Of a stretch of DNA of 7,253 nt, positions 1 through 6,265 are shown one piece after another; position 1 is the stretch's first letter; every line of letters begins with the position of its first letter. The stretch is taken from NCBI GenBank assembly GCA_934561485.1, contig CAKTGS010000097.1:1-7253 (forward strand), written 5' to 3'. This DNA is from an uncultured Faecalibacterium sp. (lineage in GTDB: Bacteria > Bacillota > Clostridia > Oscillospirales > Ruminococcaceae). The notes under the pieces are model-generated. The model searched no databases, had not been told where the DNA came from, and was given only the letters and a program-made list of their open reading frames with translations. The position numbers were made by a program, and so were the translations under genes.

Positions 1-1266
1 TTCCTGTGGATCACCTTCGGCACCATCTTTGCAGGTGGTGTGCATGACTACTTCTCCGGTATGATGAGCGAGCGCAACGATGGTGCTTCCATCGCTGAGG
101 TCACCGGCCGTTATCTGGGCCCTGTGATGCAGAACATCATGCGTGTGTTCTCGGTCGTGCTGCTGATCATGGTCGGTACCGTGTTCGCAGTCGGTCCTGC
201 AGGCCTGATCGTTACCCTGTGCAAGAACGGCGGTATGTCCGGTATGCTGACCACCACCCTGTTCTGGCTGATCATCATCCTGGTTTACTACTTCATCGCA
301 ACCTTTATCTCCATTGATGCCATCATCGGTAAGATCTACCCCCTGTTCGGCATCTGCCTGATCATCATGGCTGTGGGCGTTATCTTTGGTATCTTCACCA
401 ACCCCGCTTACACCATCCCCGAGATCTGGGCAAACTTCAGCAATATGCACCCCTCTAACACTCCGATCTGGAGCTTCATGTTCATCACCGTTGCCTGTGG
501 TGCTATCTCCGGCTTCCACTCCACCCAGTCGCCTCTGATGGCTCGCTGCATGAAGAGTGAGAAGCAGGGCCACTTCGTGTTCTACGGCGCCATGGTCAGC
601 GAGGGCATCATCGCTCTGATCTGGGCTGCTGCCGGCTGCGCACTGTACACCATCACCGATGGTAAGATGGTCGGTCTGGCCGAGGCTCTGGCTGCCGGTC
701 AGTCTGCCGCTATCTACGACGTCTGCCTCAAGACCATGGGCAATGTGGGCGTGGCTCTGGCAATGATCGGCGTGGTCATCTGCCCCATCACCTCTGGTGA
801 TACTGCTTTCCGTTCCGCTCGTCTGACCCTGTCCGACTGGCTGAAGATCGATCAGGACAGCTACGTAAACCGCCTGAAGCTGTGTGTCCCCGTGCTGGGC
901 GTTGGTGCTTTCCTGGGCATCGGCAACGCACTGGGCTTCATCAACTACACCGTCATCTGGCGTTACTTCAGCTGGACCAACCAGACGCTGGCCATGATCG
1001 TTCTGTGGGCTGCTTCCATGTACCTGTTCAAGGAGAAGAAGAACTACTGGATCACCGCTGTTCCCGCTACCTTTATGAGCGCCGTGTCCTGCACCTACTT
1101 CGTGCTGGCTCCCGAGTGCCTGGGCAAGATGATCAACACCTATGCAGACGGCAAGCTGGTGGCTTACAATACCGCCGTTGCTTACCCCATCGGCATCGTC
1201 TTTGCCATTGCAATGCTGGCCATCTTCATCCATGCCACCAAGAAGCACACCGCTTCCAAGGCATAA
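1..1266 (+). CDS. cstA: CstA-family carbon starvation transporter, 5'-truncated
   Basis: The reading frame is open from the first base, with no start in the window. The GTG at 40 lies inside the conserved AGGVHDYFSGMMSERNDG block and is not the true start. The visible 421 codons are a very hydrophobic multi-pass membrane protein. Family hallmarks include HDYFSGM near visible residues 15-21, a CGAISGFHSTQ segment in the middle, and a WTNQTLA segment toward the C terminus. CstA proteins are inner-membrane carriers; E. coli CstA and BtsT are linked to peptide and pyruvate uptake under carbon limitation. The substrate here cannot be told from sequence. Probably about 60-90 residues are missing, making it a short-form CstA. 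Codon use is strongly biased to C-ending codons (ATC, CTG, ACC), suggesting high expression. An intrinsic terminator follows 36 nt after the TAA. Confidence 0.93.
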   Translation, partial: FLWITFGTIFAGGVHDYFSGMMSERNDGASIAEVTGRYLGPVMQNIMRVFSVVLLIMVGTVFAVGPAGLIVTLCKNGGMSGMLTTTLFWLIIILVYYFIATFISIDAIIGKIYPLFGICLIIMAVGVIFGIFTNPAYTIPEIWANFSNMHPSNTPIWSFMFITVACGAISGFHSTQSPLMARCMKSEKQGHFVFYGAMVSEGIIALIWAAAGCALYTITDGKMVGLAEALAAGQSAAIYDVCLKTMGNVGVALAMIGVVICPITSGDTAFRSARLTLSDWLKIDQDSYVNRLKLCVPVLGVGAFLGIGNALGFINYTVIWRYFSWTNQTLAMIVLWAASMYLFKEKKNYWITAVPATFMSAVSCTYFVLAPECLGKMINTYADGKLVAYNTAVAYPIGIVFAIAMLAIFIHATKKHTASKA

Positions 1267-1302
1267 TGCACCGGTTAGCTGAGAAGATCTACCTGAACTG
1301 AG

Positions 1303-1346
1303 AAAAGGCCGCTGTAACTGAATGAAAACAGTACAGCGGTCTTTTT
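1303..1346 (+). terminator. Rho-independent terminator after cstA
   Basis: CCGCTGTA (1309-1316) pairs with TACAGCGG (1332-1339), extended outward by G-C, G-U and A-T pairs. CTG (1318-1320) can pair with CAG (1329-1331) inside the loop. A run of five T follows directly. This should end the cstA transcript, so the next gene, which starts only about 28 nt later, depends on read-through or a promoter I cannot see. Confidence 0.9.
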
Positions 1347-1373
1347 GTTATTCCGGAAAGGGGAAAAGGAAAC

Positions 1374-1889
1374 GTGGAGCCGATATTGATGATAGTAATG
1401 GCTGTGCTGGCGGCTCATCTTGCGATGATCGAATGCGCAATGGGGCATATTCTGCCGCGATTCGGTGCGGCACTTGTGTACGCGGCACGCCTGCTGTATC
1501 CGGCGGCGCTGCCCATTGCCTGGGGGCTGATCGCGGGGCTTCAGGTGTATATGAGCTGGCTCCGGCAGAAGGAAAAAAGCGGAAGGATGGAAACTAAAAG
1601 TGCGGCCGTCTGCCTGCTTCTCATTCTGCTGTTTTGGATGAAGGCTGTGCTGGAAGCGCCCATGCATTCGCGGTTGGGAAACCCGGCTGATTTCTTCCTG
1701 TATATCCTGCGGTATGTTGGAGGCGCTCCACTGGCCTGGTCCTTTGCATACATACTGGCCGGACACTTCAGCCTGTGTGAGCTTGCAGAGAATGAAAAAG
1801 TCCGCCGCATATTGGTGTGGGTCGGTCTGGCCGCGATGCTGGCAGGGGACTGGCTGTATGGTTGGCTGTTCGGCATTCTGCCCTGGTGA
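1374..1889 (+). CDS. Unknown membrane protein, first of a tandem pair
   Basis: A 171-aa protein of no recognised family. By hydrophobicity it has about five membrane segments, near residues 3-24, 33-60, 75-93, 106-130 and 145-168, and little soluble mass. It ends in YGWLFGILPW (162-171), and the downstream neighbour carries nearly the same tail. The chosen start is GTG at 1374, with AAAGGGG (1357-1363) 10 nt upstream. An in-frame ATG at 1389 is an alternative with a poorer ribosome site. The gene begins just after the cstA terminator and stops 28 nt before the next gene, so the two are probably co-transcribed. Function is unknown. The compact hydrophobic architecture would suit a small integral membrane component, but nothing identifies a partner or substrate. 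Confidence 0.75.
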   Translation: MEPILMIVMAVLAAHLAMIECAMGHILPRFGAALVYAARLLYPAALPIAWGLIAGLQVYMSWLRQKEKSGRMETKSAAVCLLLILLFWMKAVLEAPMHSRLGNPADFFLYILRYVGGAPLAWSFAYILAGHFSLCELAENEKVRRILVWVGLAAMLAGDWLYGWLFGILPW

Positions 1890-1917
1890 CAAAATTTTGA
1901 GGGAGGAATAAAAAAGA

Positions 1918-2421
1918 ATGGGTTGTCTGTTGGTCTTGTTTGAGTTCGTAAGTATATTGGTCATCGGTATCCTGCAGGGAAAGACTTTTTCGGGGATGGT
2001 GCTCAAGCCGCATGTGATCTGGATCGTATGGGGGCTGGTGACGGTGATCCGGCTTTGGACGGCGTGGAGCCAATGGAGAATGGAGCAACAGGATTCCAAA
2101 GCGGAGCGGTATGCCAATTGCTATTTGATCGGTGTGCGCATCAGTGGTATCCTGATGTTTCTTTTGTTTCTGTATGCAGCGATGCGGGACTTTAGCACGT
2201 TTGCCGCAATGCCGAAAACCATCGTAACAATCGGCAAAGTGGTTGGCGAGGACGGCCTGTTGGTGATGTTTCCGTTTATACAAGGTCCGTATGTTGAAAA
2301 TTTGGCGAACGACCTGTTTATCCGGGAAGTATGGGCGCAGACACTGTTCTGCTTGATCGGAAGCATGGCATTTTACTTGTGGTACGGTTGGTTGTTCGGC
2401 GTTCTGCCTTGGCAATGGTAA
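1918..2421 (+). CDS. Unknown membrane protein, second of a tandem pair
   Basis: A 167-aa protein with a good ribosome site, GGGAGGA (1901-1907), 10 nt before the ATG. Likely membrane segments lie near residues 3-20, 33-50, 68-88 and 138-161, with a more polar stretch at 90-137. Its tail YGWLFGVLPW (156-165), followed by QW, matches the end of the preceding protein. Both also share a WGL-containing second segment followed by a basic/acidic loop, so I read them as diverged paralogues. It uses TTG, TTT, GTA and ATA codons more than cstA and the gene at 2521, giving it an AT-richer look that may reflect transfer. No family is recognised and no function is proposed. Confidence 0.75.
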   Translation: MGCLLVLFEFVSILVIGILQGKTFSGMVLKPHVIWIVWGLVTVIRLWTAWSQWRMEQQDSKAERYANCYLIGVRISGILMFLLFLYAAMRDFSTFAAMPKTIVTIGKVVGEDGLLVMFPFIQGPYVENLANDLFIREVWAQTLFCLIGSMAFYLWYGWLFGVLPWQW

Positions 2422-2458
2422 AGAAATAACTTTTTTGGAAAATCGGCGGGCAAAGTTC

Positions 2459-2487
2459 TTGCAATTTTGCCTGCCCGGTGCGACAAT
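2459..2487 (+). promoter_or_regulatory. Possible promoter for the 338-aa gene
   Basis: TTGCAA (2459-2464) is separated by 17 bp from GACAAT (2482-2487), which matches four of six bases of the -10 consensus. Transcription would start near 2494, some 27 nt before the ATG. An imperfect dyad overlaps the -35: GGCGGGCAAA (2445-2454) against TTTGCCTGCC (2466-2475), with one G-T pair. Confidence 0.4.
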
Positions 2488-2505
2488 AGAAACAAATACA
2501 AAGCA

Positions 2506-2513
2506 AGGAAGGG
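2506..2513 (+). promoter_or_regulatory. Ribosome binding site fixing the start at 2521
   Basis: AAGGAAGG lies 7 nt before ATG 2521. It argues against the in-frame TTG at 2467, which has no such site and would start upstream of the likely transcription start. Confidence 0.7.
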
Positions 2514-2520
2514 AAGTTCC

Positions 2521-3537
2521 ATGATCTTCAAACCTGCACAGCTGGGTCTTGCAAAACTGGACAGCCAGGAGCTGGAAGCTGACAGAAAAGCCTGCCGGAA
2601 AATCGGCCCCTGCGGCGTTGGCAAAAAGGCGCTGTACCTCAACAGCTTTTACATCGACCGCCGGTACTACCTGCCCTATGGCAGCATTACCCGCGTGTTC
2701 AAGCGCGTAGCCATGAGCAGCGGCGGCTTTACCGGCAAGGGGATGTTTGCCTCTATGGCATACCTTGTGGTGGAGTACGATGGCGGCAAGCAGAAACAGT
2801 GCAACTTCAAGTATGAGCAGGATGTGGACAAACTGCTGGAAGTGCTGGCCAAGGAGCAGCCGCAGATCAAGCTGCTGAGCGCCGCCGGTGAGCAGGCCCT
2901 GCAGAAAAAGGAAGCCGAAAAGGCAGCCCGCAAGCTGCCGGAGCTGACAGACGATGGCAAGCACAGCATTACCGTGCTGCGCAAGGCAAAGGAGTACCTG
3001 GAAGCAAAGCCGGAGCTTGCGGATGAGCTGAGCGCCGCCGAGCGCCGCAAGCGTGCCCAGCTGCAGAGCAAGCCGGTGTACCGGTATGTGGCATTGGCCA
3101 TCTTCATCTTTGGCATTGCCGCTGCAGCTTACGGCCTGTATTCGGTGGTTACCCATACCGGCAGCTACGGCGTGTACTTTGCGCTGTTTGGCTTTGCGGC
3201 CATCTTCCTGTTCTCCAGCTACAACATGCTGCCCACGGCCCACAACAACCACAGCTCTATCATGAAGCGTGCCGATAAGGCCGAAGAGGCCATGGCGGAG
3301 TATGTGAAGCATTACCCCAACGGGGCCTTCCCGGTGCCCAGCTGCTATGCACACCCCATTGTGCTCAAGCAGATGATGGATGCCGTGGAAGAGGGCCGCG
3401 CCGTGACCGTGCCCGAGGCCCTGGATGCCGTGGAAAAGCGTCTGCAGTCCCTGAACGCAGATGTGCAGGTGGAGCAGGAGGAATATGACGAAGTGGTGGT
3501 CATCAAGGCCATGTTCCTCAACCACGATTATCAGTAA
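2521..3537 (+). CDS. Unknown two-segment membrane protein, 338 aa
   Basis: I do not recognise a named family. Residues 37-110 alternate short hydrophobic strands and turns (LYLNSFYIDRRYYLPYGSI and following), suggesting a small beta-rich domain, perhaps PH-like; this is inference only. Residues 118-182 are charged and probably helical (many K, E and A). Two membrane segments follow near 187-208 and 217-236, joined by a short THTGSYG loop, and then a soluble C-terminal region of about 100 residues ending FLNHDYQ. With both ends soluble and two crossings, N and C termini should lie on the same side, probably the cytoplasm. It is separated from the membrane pair by 99 nt that may hold its own promoter, and it ends 16 nt before a strong hairpin. 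Codon use is GC-rich like the rest of the window. Confidence 0.8.
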   Translation: MIFKPAQLGLAKLDSQELEADRKACRKIGPCGVGKKALYLNSFYIDRRYYLPYGSITRVFKRVAMSSGGFTGKGMFASMAYLVVEYDGGKQKQCNFKYEQDVDKLLEVLAKEQPQIKLLSAAGEQALQKKEAEKAARKLPELTDDGKHSITVLRKAKEYLEAKPELADELSAAERRKRAQLQSKPVYRYVALAIFIFGIAAAAYGLYSVVTHTGSYGVYFALFGFAAIFLFSSYNMLPTAHNNHSSIMKRADKAEEAMAEYVKHYPNGAFPVPSCYAHPIVLKQMMDAVEEGRAVTVPEALDAVEKRLQSLNADVQVEQEEYDEVVVIKAMFLNHDYQ

Positions 3538-3553
3538 ATCCAGCACAAACAAG

Positions 3554-3586
3554 AATGCCCTCCGGCGGAAAACCGGAGGGCATTTT
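3554..3586. terminator. Bidirectional terminator between convergent genes
   Basis: A perfect 12-bp stem, AATGCCCTCCGG (3554-3565) with CCGGAGGGCATT (3573-3584), has a 7-nt loop and T's after it on the + strand. On the - strand the tail reads ATTCTTGTTT, also T-rich. It sits between the stop codons at 3537 (+) and 3600 (-) and can serve both converging transcripts. Confidence 0.9.
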
Positions 3587-3599
3587 ATATGGTTGAAGA

Positions 3600-4961
3600 T
3601 CAGGCCTTCTGCGGCTGCTTGAAGATGGCCATGGACTCTTTGTAGCAGTGCACAAAGTAGAGGATCTCGGCCAGGGCGGTCAGCGTCCAGCTGCAAGGGT
3701 ACAGCAGGTACAAAGCTGGAATGGTGTGGAAGTACGCGAAGATGGTGTACACCCAGATCACCCGGAACACGCAGGAGCCGAGCACCACAATGATGGTGGG
3801 CACCACCGTTTTGCCCAGCCCGCGGGAGGCGGCAATGGTGCAGTCCATAAAGGCGGAAATGCAGTAGGCAAAGGCCATCACGCCTACACGCTTCATGCCG
3901 GCATCGATCACGGCGCTTTCCGTGGTGAACAGCGCCAGGAAGGTGCGGCCGAAGAAGAACAGCGCACCGCCCAGCACAAGACCCACCCCGAAGGAGTAGC
4001 CAAGGCTGATGAAGTAGCTCTTCTTCACCCGGTCCGGTTTGCCGGCACCGTAGTTCTGGCTCATAAAGCTGGCGCAGGCCATGTAGAAGGCGGCCATGCA
4101 GTCGTAGATCATGTTGTCGGCGTTGGCTGCAGCGCTGTTGCCCTTGACCATGAGGGAGTCAAAGGAGTTGACGCCGGCCTGAATGAACAGGTTGGCAATG
4201 GCAAAAATGGCGTTCTGGAACCCGGCAGGCAGGCCCAGGCTCAGAATGCCTTTGGTCATGGCGGGGTCCAGATGCAGCTTGTGTACATCCACCGCGTAGC
4301 AGTCCTGCACGCGGGTCAGCGCCCGCAGGATCAGCCCGGCAGAAACGCACTGGGAAATGGCACTGGCCAGCGCCACGCCCATTACGCTCAGACGGCACAC
4401 AATGACGAAGAACAGGTTGAGCACAATGTTCAGTGCACCGGCAATGGAAAGATAGGTCAGGGGCTTTTTGGTGTCGCCGATGGAGCTGAACACGGCATTG
4501 CCAAAGTTGTACAGCGCCAGCGCCGGCATACCCAGAAAGTACACCCGCAGGTACAGGATGGCACCGGGCAGCAGGTCGTCTTTGGTGTTCAGCAGCCGCA
4601 GCATGAAGGGGGAGCCAAGCAGGCCGATGAACAGCAGCACCACACCGGCGATCAGGCTGACGATGGCAGCCGAGTGTACGGTTTTTTCCACATCGTTCTG
4701 GTGCCTGGCCCCGTAATAGCGGGCTACCAGCACGTTGATGCCGTTGCTCAGGCCGATGAGAAAGCCGGTAAACAGGGTGACCAGAATGCTGGTGGAACCC
4801 ACGGCACCCAGCGCTGTGGACCCGGCAAAGCGGCCCACCACGGCCACGTCCGACATGTTGAACAGCACCTGCAGCAGATTGGACAGCGCCAGCGGCAGGC
4901 TGACCAGCAGGATCTGCTTGGCCAGGGGGCCTTCCGTCAGGGTTTTGGTGGTTGACTTCAT
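3600..4961 (-). CDS. MATE-family efflux transporter
   Basis: A 453-aa protein, the normal length for the multidrug and toxic compound extrusion family, with about 12 membrane segments in two homologous halves. The first half opens with a PLAKQILLVSLPLALSNLLQ segment, then NMSDVAVVGRFAG, the usual helix-1/2 region, and GLSNGINVLVARYYGA. The second half has the matching SLGLPAGFQNAIFAIANLF and FMSQNYGAGKPDRVKKS blocks. Such proteins export cationic drugs or metabolites using a Na+ or H+ gradient; the substrate is not predictable here. The start at 4961 gives MKSTTKTLTEGPLAKQILL, with AAAGGAA (4971-4977) upstream. Longer in-frame starts up to 5081 would place the promoter inside the gene. It lies 174 nt downstream of rpiR in the same direction but has its own promoter. 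Confidence 0.95.
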   Translation of the reverse strand: MKSTTKTLTEGPLAKQILLVSLPLALSNLLQVLFNMSDVAVVGRFAGSTALGAVGSTSILVTLFTGFLIGLSNGINVLVARYYGARHQNDVEKTVHSAAIVSLIAGVVLLFIGLLGSPFMLRLLNTKDDLLPGAILYLRVYFLGMPALALYNFGNAVFSSIGDTKKPLTYLSIAGALNIVLNLFFVIVCRLSVMGVALASAISQCVSAGLILRALTRVQDCYAVDVHKLHLDPAMTKGILSLGLPAGFQNAIFAIANLFIQAGVNSFDSLMVKGNSAAANADNMIYDCMAAFYMACASFMSQNYGAGKPDRVKKSYFISLGYSFGVGLVLGGALFFFGRTFLALFTTESAVIDAGMKRVGVMAFAYCISAFMDCTIAASRGLGKTVVPTIIVVLGSCVFRVIWVYTIFAYFHTIPALYLLYPCSWTLTALAEILYFVHCYKESMAIFKQPQKA

Positions 4962-5016
4962 AATCTCTTTTTCCTTTTTGTTCCCAAGCACCGTGCCCGC
5001 GCACACCGGGGCACAA

Positions 5017-5065
5017 GCTTTATTATAAAGCCCGGCGGCGCTTTTGCAAGAGTTTTTTGCAAAAG
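5017..5065. promoter_or_regulatory. Two dyads over the MATE promoter, candidate operators
   Basis: GCTTTATTATAAAGC (5017-5031) is a perfect 7-1-7 palindrome covering the -10 box. CTTTTGCAA (5041-5049) and TTGCAAAAG (5057-5065) are a perfect 9-bp inverted repeat with a 7-bp spacer, and the left arm includes the -35 box. Both are well placed for a dimeric repressor. No T tail follows either dyad in the direction of transcription, so they are not terminators. Binding by the adjacent RpiR protein is inference. Confidence 0.5.
5022..5049 (-). promoter_or_regulatory. Promoter of the MATE gene
   Basis: Read on the - strand, TTGCAA (5044-5049) is followed by 16 bp and a perfect TATAAT (5022-5027). 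The start point would be near 5015, giving a leader of about 54 nt before ATG 4961. Confidence 0.8.
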
Positions 5066-5135
5066 GAACGCACTTTAACAAATGCGGGACAGAAGGACGG
5101 AAAACGGCTGCGCGACCACCTCTTTGTCCCTGCGG

Positions 5136-5876
5136 TCATTCCAGCAGGCGGTTGTACACCCGGCGGGCCAGTGCTTCCAGCAGGTAAAGCGCGGGCATCT
5201 GGCTGGTCAGGTCGTAGCTTTCGGTGGCCACGCGGTGCACGGAGCTGTAATACGGCAGGGGAATGTCTGCAAGCTTTGCTGCAGAGCTTTGGCTGGAACA
5301 GGTAATGGCGATCAGGCTGGCGTTTTTCTCCTTGAGCTGCCGGGCCAGATGCAGGACCTGCCGGGTCTCGCCGGATACGGACAGGATCACGGCTGCAATG
5401 GTGGTGTCGGGGGTGACGGTGATGGGGTAAAAGGGATCGGTCACCCCCAGGGCGAATTTGCCCAAGCTGGACAGATACCGTGCACCATAGTCTGCTATGC
5501 TGCCGGAGTTGCCGATGCCCACCAAAAACACCCGCTCGGCACGGGCGATCATACCGGCGGCTTCGTCCAGCGCAGCATCGTATTCCGGGGTGCCTACCCG
5601 CTGCAGAAAATTCTGCAGTTCAGTCAGCGTGTCCGGCAGGCGGGATTCCAGCGTGGAACCAACCTGCTCGTTGAGCTTCCATTTGAACTGCGCGTAGCCG
5701 TCACAGCTCATCTTTTTGCAGAAATGCAGGACAGTGGTGGTGGAAACGTGCGCTTCCGCCGCCAGTTCCCGGATGCGCATGAACGGCACGGTGTTCGGGT
5801 GCTCGATGATGTAGTGGTAAACCAGCAGTTCCAGTTCGTTCAGACTGCTGAGCTGCTGTGGCGTAAACAGACCCAT
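5136..5876 (-). CDS. RpiR/MurR-family regulator, HTH plus SIS domain
   Basis: A 246-aa protein with the classic two-domain layout. Residues 1-75 form the N-terminal HTH_6-type DNA-binding domain, with MRIRELAAEAHVSTTTVLHF as the helix-turn-helix and KKMSCDGYAQFK after it. Residues about 106-235 form a SIS domain, including FLVGIGNSGSIADYGARYL and AVILSVSGETRQVLHLARQL, which bind phosphorylated sugars in this family. Such proteins act as dimers that sense a sugar or amino-sugar phosphate and repress or activate nearby transport or catabolic genes. No sugar genes lie beside it here; the next gene on its strand is the MATE exporter. The start is well supported: ACCTCCTT on the + strand (5883-5890) reads AAGGAGGT, 6 nt before the ATG. 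Confidence 0.93.
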   Translation of the reverse strand: MGLFTPQQLSSLNELELLVYHYIIEHPNTVPFMRIRELAAEAHVSTTTVLHFCKKMSCDGYAQFKWKLNEQVGSTLESRLPDTLTELQNFLQRVGTPEYDAALDEAAGMIARAERVFLVGIGNSGSIADYGARYLSSLGKFALGVTDPFYPITVTPDTTIAAVILSVSGETRQVLHLARQLKEKNASLIAITCSSQSSAAKLADIPLPYYSSVHRVATESYDLTSQMPALYLLEALARRVYNRLLE

Positions 5877-5908
5877 GCAAAAACCTCCTTGTCGGGATAT
5901 CCGCCCCT

Positions 5909-5937
5909 ATTATAACAAAAGGAAGAAAGGAAAAACA
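5909..5937 (-). promoter_or_regulatory. Probable promoter of the rpiR gene
   Basis: On the - strand a perfect TATAAT (5909-5914) lies 17 bp after a weak -35, TGTTTT (5932-5937). The leader to ATG 5876 is about 25 nt. It points away from the tRNA promoter, 40 bp to its right. Confidence 0.65.
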
Positions 5938-5953
5938 GGGCGAACATTTCTGT

Positions 5954-5982
5954 TTGCATTTTTTGCGCGGCTGTGCTATACT
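5954..5982 (+). promoter_or_regulatory. Promoter of the tRNA-Arg gene
   Basis: TTGCAT (5954-5959), a 17-bp spacer and TATACT (5977-5982), with TG one base before the -10 (extended -10). Transcription would begin near 5989, about 10 nt before the mature tRNA end. Confidence 0.7.
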
Positions 5983-5998
5983 ACATTACACTGAATAT

Positions 5999-6075
5999 GC
6001 GATCGTAGCTCAGCTGGATAGAGCGTTCGGCTCCGACCCGGAAGGCCAGAGGTTCGAATCCTCCCGGTCGCACCA
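5999..6075 (+). tRNA. tRNA-Arg (anticodon CCG)
   Basis: The cloverleaf was folded by eye. The acceptor stem is GCGATCG (5999-6005) with CGGTCGC (6065-6071), including one U-G pair. The D stem is GCTC/GAGC (6008-6011, 6021-6024). The anticodon stem is TTCGG/CCGGA (6026-6030, 6038-6042) around loop CTCCGAC, giving anticodon CCG at 6033-6035, which reads CGG. The variable loop is 5 nt. The T loop is TTCGAAT (6053-6059) between AGAGG and CCTCC, leaving an A-C mismatch at the outermost T-stem pair (6048, 6064). The discriminator is A6072 and CCA is encoded. It is a single gene with its own promoter and terminator. Confidence 0.95.
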
Positions 6076-6111
6076 AGAAAAACCCATGCACTTTGTGCAT
6101 GGGTTTTTCTT
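6075..6111. terminator. Symmetric terminator shared by tRNA-Arg and coaX
   Basis: A 17-bp perfect inverted repeat (6075-6091 with 6095-6111) has a GC-containing core, ACCCATGCAC/GTGCATGGGT, flanked by A's on the left and T's on the right, so it reads as an intrinsic terminator on both strands. Its left arm begins at the last A of the tRNA CCA. On the - strand it would end the leftward transcript from coaX after about 190 nt of 3' untranslated sequence. Confidence 0.9.
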
Positions 6112-6119
6112 ATATGCTC

Positions 6120-6135
6120 CCGGGAGGATTCGAAC
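6120..6135 (-). repeat. Inverted partial copy of tRNA-Arg 3' end (left)
   Basis: Sixteen bases are the exact reverse complement of tRNA positions 6052-6067 (T loop, T-stem 3' arm and start of the acceptor arm). The first 12 bases, CCGGGAGGATTC, recur in direct orientation at 6246-6257. Confidence 0.85.
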
Positions 6136-6239
6136 AGCACGGCCCTGCGCCAGCAGGGCAAGCAATCAGCCCGGTGGGCTGTTGCTTAGTGCGCGGTGGT
6201 CAACCGCTAGGAACGTCTAACAAGAGGCTGCAATCTACA

Positions 6240-6257
6240 GTGCGACCGGGAGGATTC
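6240..6257 (-). repeat. Inverted partial copy of tRNA-Arg 3' end (right)
   Basis: Eighteen bases are the exact reverse complement of tRNA positions 6056-6073 (part of the T loop through the acceptor arm, discriminator and first C of CCA). It ends 8 bp before the coaX stop codon. Confidence 0.85.
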
Positions 6258-6265
6258 TCTCTTTT

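Larger units (their letters stand above)
6112..6265. other. Non-coding hairpin-rich interval with tRNA end fragments
   Basis: No plausible gene lies here; open frames are incidental. Three hairpins sit in series: GCCCTGC/GCAGGGC (6142-6148, 6153-6159), AGCAA-CAGCCC/GGGCTG-TTGCT with a one-base bulge (6161-6172, 6176-6186), and GCGGT/ACCGC (6193-6197, 6203-6207). GCAC (6137-6140) can close the first two by pairing with GTGC (6189-6192), making a three-way junction. The interval is bracketed by two inverted pieces of the tRNA-Arg 3' end. It would be transcribed on the - strand as the coaX 3' region. Whether it is an RNA, a small repeat element or a recombination scar is open. Confidence 0.55.

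Noticed and set aside
2445..2475. Imperfect inverted repeat as a terminator for the membrane pair
   Set aside because: No T run follows on the + strand and one pair is G-T; it overlaps a likely promoter instead.
2467..2520. TTG start for the 338-aa gene
   Set aside because: No ribosome site, and the 18 extra residues are polar and unlike the gene; ATG 2521 has AAGGAAGG at the right distance.
1768..3696. 642-codon open frame on the - strand
   Set aside because: It lies antisense to three better-supported genes, its product is His/Gln/Leu-rich with no domain, and it has no ribosome site. It is a shadow of GC-rich genes.
3648..4955. 435-codon open frame on the + strand
   Set aside because: It is antisense to the MATE gene; its product is full of H, Q, G and V repeats typical of an antisense frame.
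4962..5081. N-terminal extension of the MATE protein to 5081
   Set aside because: The extension would run through the promoter -35/-10 and dyads. The start at 4961 has a ribosome site and gives the usual family N terminus.
5954..6220. Open frame across the tRNA on the + strand, and its - strand counterpart at 5976-6161
   Set aside because: The peptides (VAQLDRAFGSD and GRIRTSGLPGRSRTLYPAELRS types) are the well-known false translations of tRNA genes.
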